From the NCBI GenBank assembly GCA_028822945.1, contig JAPKCN010000025.1, forward strand, positions 1 to 14,663: 14,663 nt of DNA, written 5' to 3'. The notes below the pieces were generated by a model. The model was not told the origin of the DNA, ran no database searches, and was given only the letters and a program-made list of their open reading frames with translations. A program made the position numbers and the translations under genes. The DNA is from Porticoccaceae bacterium. GTDB taxonomy: Bacteria > Pseudomonadota > Gammaproteobacteria > Pseudomonadales > Porticoccaceae. Numbering within the stretch: position 1 is the first letter of the stretch; every line of letters begins with the position of its first letter. This document shows, in pieces, positions 6,208 to 12,107 of this stretch.

Positions 6208-7887
6208 TTGCTCTTATCAATCGACATTAATAATTACACCCTCGTAGATCATTTAGAGATTGAGTTCTCGCAGGGCACCACTGCAATCAGCGGGGAGACT
6301 GGCGCCGGTAAATCGTTGGTACTCGACGCTCTAGCTATGGCCCTCGGCGGCCGCGCCGATTCAGACACTATCCGCCATGGTCAAAAGCGCGCTGAAATCA
6401 GCGCACACTTCGATCTTGATCAGGTTTTTGAAGCGCGCGAATGGTTGCTCAGCCAAGATTTTGACTGCGATGGACCCTGCGTGCTGCGACGCCTTTACTC
6501 CGTCGAGGGTCGATCGCGCGGCTACATAAATGGACATGCCTGCACCATGCAACAACTACAAATACTCGGCGAAATGCTGATAGATATTCACAGCCAACAC
6601 GAGCATCAATCACTGTTGCGCAGAGATACCCACCGTCGTCTCATCGACGAATACGCTGGGGCTCAGACTTTGGCAGCGTCAGTCAATCAGCATTTTTCTT
6701 CAGTACGCGATTTACAACAACAGATTGTTACGCTGCAATTAAATTCGGATGATACCGTCGCGCGCCTTGAACTGCTGAATTTTCAGATTGATGAACTGAA
6801 TAGCCTCGATCTGCAACCGGGAGAATTTGAACGACTCGAAAGCGAGCAGCAGACCCTATCTAACGCCGAGCAAATTATCCTCGATAGTCGCCTTTTACTG
6901 ACGCTTTGCGAGCATGGCGACGAGGGTAACATTCGCGATAGCCTGAATCGTGGACTGTCTATATTAGCGGCAATGGCACACCGACCTCAGTCGCTTAATA
7001 GTGTCGAAGAAATGCTCCGCAGCAGCCTGATTCAAGTCGAGGAAGCAGCGCGTGAAATAGAGTCATCGCTGGATGGCTTTAGCCTCGATCCAGAGCGTTT
7101 GGAGCAAGTCAACGAAAGGCTTTCTGTGATGTTTCAACTGGCGCGAAAACATCGCCTAAAACCCGCCGATTTAAGCCTAAAAGTCGACAATTTAAGTGCC
7201 GAAGTCGAAGCTCTGCAGGGTGGTGAAAACAACCTAAAAAGCCTTCGTGAGACCTTACAAAAACACTCTGACGAATACCTTTTAATGGCCAAAAAACTCC
7301 GAATATCTCGATCAAAAGCGGCAAAAAAAATGGCCGGCGAGATAAATCTGCAACTGCATACGCTAGCGATGCCCGGGGCTGACTTTAAGGTCGCACAAAC
7401 GCCGCATAAGGACGGTGAATGGCGTGCCAGCGGCCTCGATGACATCGAATTTGTCATCGCCACAAATCCTGGCCAACCCCACAAAGCTCTGCAAAAAGTT
7501 GCCTCTGGGGGTGAACTCTCACGGGTCAGTTTAGCTATTCAGGTGGTTGCGGCAAAGCACTCCAATATCCCAACGTTGGTATTTGACGAGGTCGATGTCG
7601 GTATTGGCGGCGCTACGGCCGATGTAGTCGGCCGGCTACTCAAATCACTCGGGGTCACGGGGCAAGTTATCAGTGTCACTCACCAACCGCAGGTAGCGGC
7701 ACACGCTCACCACCACTACGTCGCAAGAAAAGTTCTTGCATCAGGTAGTACCGCGTCGCTCATGGATAGCCTCGAACACGAGCAACGCAGCGACGAATTA
7801 GCACGTATGCTGGGCGGGGCCCAAATCACCAAACAAACACGGTTACATGCTCGCGAAATGCTGGAACTTGCCAAACATACGCCCTGA
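6208..7887 (+). CDS. recN: DNA repair ATPase RecN
   Basis: RecN is an SMC-like ATPase that acts in recombinational repair of double-strand breaks. The protein has 559 residues from the chosen start (E. coli 553). Walker A GETGAGKS is at 29-36, and two coiled-coil stretches fill the middle. The ABC signature SGGELSR is at 433-439, Walker B DEVDVGIGG starts at 460, and a VTHQPQVAAHA switch segment follows. The TTG at 6208 is preferred because its 20-residue N-terminus aligns with E. coli RecN without a gap. An in-frame TTG at 6151 is the -35 of the apparent promoter. The ribosome-binding site is weak (GGAT about 12 bases upstream). The gene ends convergently with pnp. Confidence 0.96.
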   Translation: MLLSIDINNYTLVDHLEIEFSQGTTAISGETGAGKSLVLDALAMALGGRADSDTIRHGQKRAEISAHFDLDQVFEAREWLLSQDFDCDGPCVLRRLYSVEGRSRGYINGHACTMQQLQILGEMLIDIHSQHEHQSLLRRDTHRRLIDEYAGAQTLAASVNQHFSSVRDLQQQIVTLQLNSDDTVARLELLNFQIDELNSLDLQPGEFERLESEQQTLSNAEQIILDSRLLLTLCEHGDEGNIRDSLNRGLSILAAMAHRPQSLNSVEEMLRSSLIQVEEAAREIESSLDGFSLDPERLEQVNERLSVMFQLARKHRLKPADLSLKVDNLSAEVEALQGGENNLKSLRETLQKHSDEYLLMAKKLRISRSKAAKKMAGEINLQLHTLAMPGADFKVAQTPHKDGEWRASGLDDIEFVIATNPGQPHKALQKVASGGELSRVSLAIQVVAAKHSNIPTLVFDEVDVGIGGATADVVGRLLKSLGVTGQVISVTHQPQVAAHAHHHYVARKVLASGSTASLMDSLEHEQRSDELARMLGGAQITKQTRLHAREMLELAKHTP

Positions 7888-7910
7888 GTAGATAGTCGAG
7901 CCATTGCAAA

Positions 7911-7942
7911 AAAAAACCCGGCTACACGATGCCGGGTTTTTT
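7911..7942. terminator. Bidirectional intrinsic terminator between recN and pnp
   Basis: AAAAAACCCGGC (7911-7922) pairs perfectly with GCCGGGTTTTTT (7931-7942), a 12-base-pair stem with an eight-base loop. The GC core has a T-run on its 3' side in both directions. It therefore ends recN on the plus strand and rpsO-pnp on the minus strand, within an 85-base convergent gap. Confidence 0.95.
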
Positions 7943-7972
7943 AACTGCGCAATAAATTGCACAGATAACGCT

Positions 7973-10156
7973 CTACTCGCCTTCAGGAGTTGGCTGAGCT
8001 TCAGGAGTTGGCTGCGCTTCAGGAGTTGGCTGCGCTTCAGGAGTTGGCTGCGCTTCATTGGCGCCGCCGCCCTCTTCCAGTAATGCTTCTTTAATCGACA
8101 GCTTTACCCGACCGCGGTTATCAATTTCGATGACCTTGACGCGCACATCTTGTCCTTCACTCAGGTGGTCTGTAACCTTATTGACGCGCTCTTGCGCAAT
8201 TTGTGAGATATGCACTAAACCGTCGGTACCCGGCATAAAGTTGACAAACGCGCCAAAATCGACGATCCGAACAACTTTTCCATCGTATATAGTGCCTGGC
8301 TCAGGGTCGGCAACGATAGCGCTGATCGCATCCAACGCAGCCTGCAAACCGTCGTTATCGTCGGCATAAATCTTAACCGCACCGTCATCGGTAATATCAA
8401 TGGTCGAGTTGGTCTCGTCGCATAGAGCGCGGATGGTCGCACCGCCCTTACCAATAACATCGCGGATCTTGTCTGAATCGATCTGCATTATTCCCATGCG
8501 CGGCGCCGACTCGGCGACCTCATCGCGACCCGTCGCTAGCACACGGTTCATCTCGTCAAGTATATGCAACCTTGCCTTCATCGCTTGCTGCAGGGCAATT
8601 TCCATAATTTCTTCAGTAATGCCTTCAATTTTAATGTCCATTTGCAGCGCGGTAATGCCCTGCGCTGTTCCGGCTACTTTAAAATCCATATCGCCCAGAT
8701 GATCTTCGTCGCCGAGTATATCTGTAAGAACTGCAAAACCATCGTCCTCTTTAACCAAGCCCATGGCGATACCAGCAACTGGCGCTTTGAGTGGTACACC
8801 GGCATCCATCAACGCCAAACTCGACCCACAAACCGAGGCCATAGAGCTTGAACCGTTGGATTCGGTAATTTCTGATACCACGCGTATTGCATATGGAAAT
8901 TCTTCTTGCGAGGGAAGTACCGCAGCGATACCGCGACGTGCCAGACGCCCATGTCCAACTTCTCTTCGGCTAGTAAAACCAATACGGCCACACTCACCCA
9001 CCGAGTACGGAGGAAAATTATAATGCAGCATAAAGGGGTCGTCTCGACGTCCTTCAAGAGCATCGATCATTTGCGAATCGCGGGTTGAACCAAGCGTTGC
9101 AGCGACAATCGCCTGAGTTTCGCCACGGGTAAATAATGCCGACCCATGAACTCGCGAGAGCATGCCAACTTCGACATTAATGCCACGTACTGTAGTTGTG
9201 TCGCGGCCGTCTATACGGGGTTCTCCGCGAATGATTCGACCACGAACAATTTTCTTCTCAAGTTTTTTGAAGGCGTCCTTAACATCGTCATGAGATATCT
9301 CGCCTTCGACCACCAACGCAGTCATTGCACGATCTTTAATGGCACTAATAAGTCCCACTCGTTCCTGTTTGTCGACAGTCTGATAGGCGCCATCCAAATC
9401 GACACCGGCAAGAGTCTCAAGGGCATTTGACATATCCTGATTAACCGCCTCTTCCTGCCAATCCCAACGCGGCTTACCAACCTCGGCAGCCAACTGTTCG
9501 ATGACGGTAATTACCGCCTGCATCTCTTGATGGGCAAACAGCACCGCGCCAAGCATAATGTCTTCAGAAAGCTCGCTGGCCTCGGACTCAACCATTAATA
9601 CCGCATCTTTGGTGCCCGCGACGATCATATCGAGTTCCGAGTCTTCGAGATCACTATAGGTTGGATTAAGGAGGTAACCTTGGGCTCCGGTGTAGCCAAC
9701 GCGAGCGCCGCCGATCGGACCATTAAAAGGAATTCCCGAAATCGATAACGCCGCAGATGTGCCGATCATCGCGGCAATATCTGGGTCGATATTCTTTTCT
9801 GCCGAAATCACCGTACAGACTACCTGCACTTCGTTTTTAAAACCATTAGGGAATAGCGGTCTGATCGGTCGATCAATCAATCGAGAAGTCAGCGTTTCCT
9901 TTTCGTTAGGTCTGCCTTCGCGCTTGAAAAAGCCGCCAGGAATTTTTCCTGCAGCGTATGCCTTCTCTTGATAATGAACACCGAGTGGGAAAAAATCCAT
10001 ACCTGCTTTGGCCTCCCTAGCACCGACAACGGTACACAGAACAGTGGTATTGTCTATCGAGCACAGAACTGCTCCAGTTGCCTGACGGGCTACGCGACCT
10101 GTCTCTAGGGTGATAGTGTGATTGCCGTATTGAAATTTCTTTACTATTGGATTCAT
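7973..10156 (-). CDS. pnp: Polynucleotide phosphorylase
   Basis: PNPase degrades RNA 3' to 5' by phosphorolysis and is a trimeric core part of the RNA degradosome. The protein has 727 residues (E. coli 711). It carries two RNase PH domains joined by a helical linker. The catalytic pair in the second one is Asp485 and Asp491 in EDHLGDMDFK, equivalent to E. coli 486 and 492. A KH domain has GKGG at 569-572, and an S1 domain begins at about 621. The C-terminus after the S1 domain is a Gly/Glu stretch followed by four copies of AQPTPE, which I do not know from other PNPases. The ATG start has AAAGG seven bases upstream. It follows rpsO in the usual order and has a leader hairpin suited to RNase III. 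Confidence 0.98.
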   Translation of the reverse strand: MNPIVKKFQYGNHTITLETGRVARQATGAVLCSIDNTTVLCTVVGAREAKAGMDFFPLGVHYQEKAYAAGKIPGGFFKREGRPNEKETLTSRLIDRPIRPLFPNGFKNEVQVVCTVISAEKNIDPDIAAMIGTSAALSISGIPFNGPIGGARVGYTGAQGYLLNPTYSDLEDSELDMIVAGTKDAVLMVESEASELSEDIMLGAVLFAHQEMQAVITVIEQLAAEVGKPRWDWQEEAVNQDMSNALETLAGVDLDGAYQTVDKQERVGLISAIKDRAMTALVVEGEISHDDVKDAFKKLEKKIVRGRIIRGEPRIDGRDTTTVRGINVEVGMLSRVHGSALFTRGETQAIVAATLGSTRDSQMIDALEGRRDDPFMLHYNFPPYSVGECGRIGFTSRREVGHGRLARRGIAAVLPSQEEFPYAIRVVSEITESNGSSSMASVCGSSLALMDAGVPLKAPVAGIAMGLVKEDDGFAVLTDILGDEDHLGDMDFKVAGTAQGITALQMDIKIEGITEEIMEIALQQAMKARLHILDEMNRVLATGRDEVAESAPRMGIMQIDSDKIRDVIGKGGATIRALCDETNSTIDITDDGAVKIYADDNDGLQAALDAISAIVADPEPGTIYDGKVVRIVDFGAFVNFMPGTDGLVHISQIAQERVNKVTDHLSEGQDVRVKVIEIDNRGRVKLSIKEALLEEGGGANEAQPTPEAQPTPEAQPTPEAQPTPEGE
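7982..8053 (-). repeat. Four 18-base tandem repeats at the 3' end of pnp
   Basis: Four adjacent 18-base units occur at 7982-7999, 8000-8017, 8018-8035 and 8036-8053. The last three are identical and the first differs by one base, a silent change. They stay in frame and encode AQPTPE four times, just before the final GE and stop. Such repeats can change copy number by slippage without breaking the frame. Confidence 0.95.
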
Positions 10157-10219
10157 GTTGTTGCCTTTGCAAGTCTAGCTTAGAGCGCCTTTAGATCTAT
10201 GCCGCACACTGCTGCTCGG

Positions 10220-10258
10220 GTTACCGATATCTACTGCTACACAATACATATCAGTAAC
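10220..10258 (-). promoter_or_regulatory. pnp leader hairpin, candidate RNase III site
   Basis: On the minus strand GTTACTGATAT (10258-10248) pairs with ATATCGGTAAC (10230-10220) over 11 positions, with one wobble and a 17-base loop. The outer TCG/CGA can extend the stem past a small internal loop. It lies about 64 bases before the pnp ATG. In E. coli, RNase III cuts a long stem in the pnp leader and PNPase then destabilises its own mRNA. The position and shape suggest the same mechanism here. Confidence 0.45.
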
Positions 10259-10313
10259 TCGATCAACTTGAGCGCGACCTAAATCGTCTAAGGCATGAGT
10301 GAGGTGCTGTTTA

Positions 10314-10340
10314 GGATCTATTGCCAGTGGCTCCAGATCC
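10314..10340 (-). other. Hairpin just after rpsO
   Basis: GGATCT (10314-10319) and AGATCC (10335-10340) are inverted repeats, and a second short pair, GCC and GGC, lies inside. No T-run follows in either direction, so it is not a standard terminator. It could stabilise or delimit the rpsO message. Confidence 0.3.
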
Positions 10341-10348
10341 AAGAGCAC

Positions 10349-10618
10349 CTAACGCCGCAAACCAAGTTTCTTGATGAGCTGCGTGTATCGGCTGGAATCT
10401 TTACCTTTGAGGTAATCCAACAATTTACGTCGTTGATTAACCATACGAATCAACCCTCGACGCGAGTGGTGATCTTTTTTGTGGTCGCCAAAATGGCCTT
10501 GTAATTTGTTGATATTTGCAGTCAACAGAGCGACCTGCACTTCGGGTGATCCGGTATCATTTTCTGCGCAACCATGTTCACTGACAATGGTGGCTTTCTC
10601 CTCTGCGTTTAATGCCAT
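10349..10618 (-). CDS. rpsO: 30S ribosomal protein S15
   Basis: S15 binds the central domain of 16S rRNA as a primary assembly protein and contributes to a bridge with the 50S subunit. The protein has 89 residues, the same as E. coli. Family features include NDTGSPEVQVALLT, the 16S-binding segment HFGDHKKDHHSRRGLI and the ending YTQLIKKLGLRR. The ATG at 10618-10616 gives the canonical length and has GGAG eight bases upstream. An in-frame GTG 13 codons upstream lies inside the leader stem and is rejected. It sits between truB, from which it is separated by a terminator, and pnp, as in most gammaproteobacteria. Confidence 0.98.
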   Translation of the reverse strand: MALNAEEKATIVSEHGCAENDTGSPEVQVALLTANINKLQGHFGDHKKDHHSRRGLIRMVNQRRKLLDYLKGKDSSRYTQLIKKLGLRR

Positions 10619-10631
10619 AGTTATTGCTCCA

Positions 10632-10669
10632 GTACGCGGTTTGAGTTTTTCAGGCACGCCCGCGCATAC
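10632..10669 (-). promoter_or_regulatory. rpsO leader stem, candidate S15 autoregulatory site
   Basis: On the minus strand GTA-TG-CGCGG (10669-10660) pairs with CCGCGTAC (10639-10632), giving an eight-base-pair stem with a two-base TG bulge and a 20-base loop. The stem ends one base before the GGAG of rpsO, and a CTC in the loop (10645-10643) could pair with that GAG as a pseudoknot. S15 represses its own translation through leader RNA structures in E. coli and other bacteria. No binding motif was tested here. Confidence 0.35.
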
Positions 10670-10706
10670 TTACAGGAGGCCTAGATAATTGATCACTAAA
10701 GATCGT

Positions 10707-10737
10707 TAAAAAGCTGCTCCAATGAGTTAGAGCAACT
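10707..10737 (-). terminator. Intrinsic terminator after truB
   Basis: On the minus strand AGTTGCTCT (10737-10729) pairs with GGAGCAGCT (10720-10712) over nine positions, with two wobbles and an eight-base loop. A T-run follows. It lies about 20 bases after the truB stop and separates the infB-rbfA-truB unit from rpsO-pnp. I could not identify a convincing rpsO promoter in the roughly 90 bases that follow. Confidence 0.72.
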
Positions 10738-10758
10738 ATCTATTGTCGGCAACAACTA

Positions 10759-11697
10759 TTACGTTGATACCAATCTAGACGGCGCAAGATAACCATCGTC
10801 TGTTAATTTTGCCACGCCGAGAAATTTTTCGTCATCACGAAAGATGCGCACTATATCCGCTTCTAGGTCAGGGATAAAGCCCTCTGGCAATAATACTGCC
10901 CTACCTTGGAGAAGCAGCGCGGCGGCGCGAGCGTCTAAAATTGCTACAGGGCGATCTGCAATAGCCGCATCTACAGGGAGCAATAGTCGGTCCAGCGCAG
11001 CACTGCCCGCATCTTCATGTAGGGCCTGCAAGGTTTCCAGACAGGTCGATTGATGGTCACTGAACGCACCAGCAGACGTGCGGTGCAACCGACTAACATG
11101 CGCACCACAGCCGAGTAGCACGCCGAGGTCCTCGGCTAAACTACGCACATAGGTCCCTTTACTACACTTTATGTAGACCTCGAGTAACGCTGTGGCTCCC
11201 GGCGTAAAGCTCTCTAACTGATAATCGTAAATGTAAACAGGGCGCGCACTGCGCTCAATCTCGACACCCTGCCGAGCATATTTATAAAGCGGTTGGCCAC
11301 GGTGTTTTAAAGCTGAATACATCGATGGAACCTGTTCGATTGGTCCCCTGAAAGTCTCGATGGCCGCAGCGACCGTCTCGAGGGTCAGGGCACTCGCGTC
11401 GCTAGCATCTGTTACCACTCCGTCACAATCGCCGGTATCGGTCTGCACACCCAGCGAAAATGTACTGCGATAACTTTTATCTGATTCCAATAAGTATTGG
11501 CTAAACTTGGTCGCCTCGCCAAAGCAAATAGGTAACACTCCCGTCGCGAGCGGATCTAAACTGCCTGTATGCCCGGCTTTATTGGCGTCAAACAGACGTT
11601 TGACGCGCTGCAGTGCATGATTTGAGGTCATACCGGTGGACTTGTCGAGCAAGAATGTTCCACTGAGAGCGCGGCCGCGCGCACGCCGTACCGACAA
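10759..11697 (-). CDS. truB: tRNA pseudouridine-55 synthase
   Basis: TruB isomerises uridine 55 in the T loop of tRNAs to pseudouridine. The protein has 312 residues (E. coli 314). The catalytic Asp48 lies in GHTGSLDPLATG. Other family segments are LLDKSTGMTSN near 17, the GEATKFSQYLL block near 60-70, and KCSKGTYVRSLAEDLG. The C-terminal region fits a PUA-like domain. The start is TTG at 11697-11695, two bases after the rbfA stop. Its N-terminus MSVRRARGRALSG aligns directly with E. coli MSRPRRRGRDING, and an AGGA lies about nine bases upstream. The tight spacing implies cotranscription and probable coupling with rbfA. Confidence 0.97.
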   Translation of the reverse strand: MSVRRARGRALSGTFLLDKSTGMTSNHALQRVKRLFDANKAGHTGSLDPLATGVLPICFGEATKFSQYLLESDKSYRSTFSLGVQTDTGDCDGVVTDASDASALTLETVAAAIETFRGPIEQVPSMYSALKHRGQPLYKYARQGVEIERSARPVYIYDYQLESFTPGATALLEVYIKCSKGTYVRSLAEDLGVLLGCGAHVSRLHRTSAGAFSDHQSTCLETLQALHEDAGSAALDRLLLPVDAAIADRPVAILDARAAALLLQGRAVLLPEGFIPDLEADIVRIFRDDEKFLGVAKLTDDGYLAPSRLVST

Positions 11698-11699
11698 CT

Positions 11700-12086
11700 T
11701 TAAGAATCCTGCTCTTCAGAAGGGCTCCAGTCACTTGAGACAGCGCGGTCTATCAACGCTGACATCCTCTGCCCTTTGACCCCAGTATCGTCGTAGATAA
11801 AACTTATTTTGGGCGTAGTACGGAGTTTAATACGGGTCGCCAACTGGCTACGTAGATACCCGGCAGCGCCACTCAGAGCCAACATTGCCGCTTCGATCTG
11901 GATATCGCTGCGCTCGCCGACGAAACTCACGAATGCCTTACAATAGGCGAGGTCGCGGCTCACTTCAAGATCGGTAATACTGACCATACCAACCCGTGGG
12001 TCGCGAACTGACTCGCGAATCATAATTGCCAGTTCGCGCTGGATAGCATCCGCCACCCGCTCTGCACGGGTAAATTCTCTCGGCAT
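11700..12086 (-). CDS. rbfA: 30S ribosome-binding factor A
   Basis: RbfA binds the 30S subunit and helps late 16S rRNA maturation, and it is needed for cold adaptation in E. coli. The protein has 128 residues (E. coli 133), a single KH-like domain. Typical segments are REFTRAERVADAIQRELA, the RDPRVGMVSITDLEVSRDL block and a C-terminal FIYDDT. The ATG start has AGGGGA eight bases upstream. It lies 21 bases after infB and is followed almost at once by truB, the usual order of the nusA-infB operon. Confidence 0.97.
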   Translation of the reverse strand: MPREFTRAERVADAIQRELAIMIRESVRDPRVGMVSITDLEVSRDLAYCKAFVSFVGERSDIQIEAAMLALSGAAGYLRSQLATRIKLRTTPKISFIYDDTGVKGQRMSALIDRAVSSDWSPSEEQDS

Positions 12087-12107
12087 ACCGAATGTCCCCT
12101 AGAGTTG

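Noticed and set aside
7843..8058. Minus-strand frame with repeated KRSQLL-type units
   Set aside because: It is the 18-base pnp repeat read in the wrong frame, continuing antisense into the 3' end of recN.
10175..10348. 57-codon minus-strand frame between rpsO and pnp, starting GTG right after the rpsO stop
   Set aside because: It has no clear ribosome-binding site and no family similarity, and it overlaps two RNA hairpins that explain the region better. A frame this long is not improbable by chance. Conservation in relatives would reopen it.
10619..10657. 13-codon extension of rpsO from GTG
   Set aside because: The extension overlaps the leader stem and ribosome-binding site, and the ATG gives the exact family length of 89 residues.
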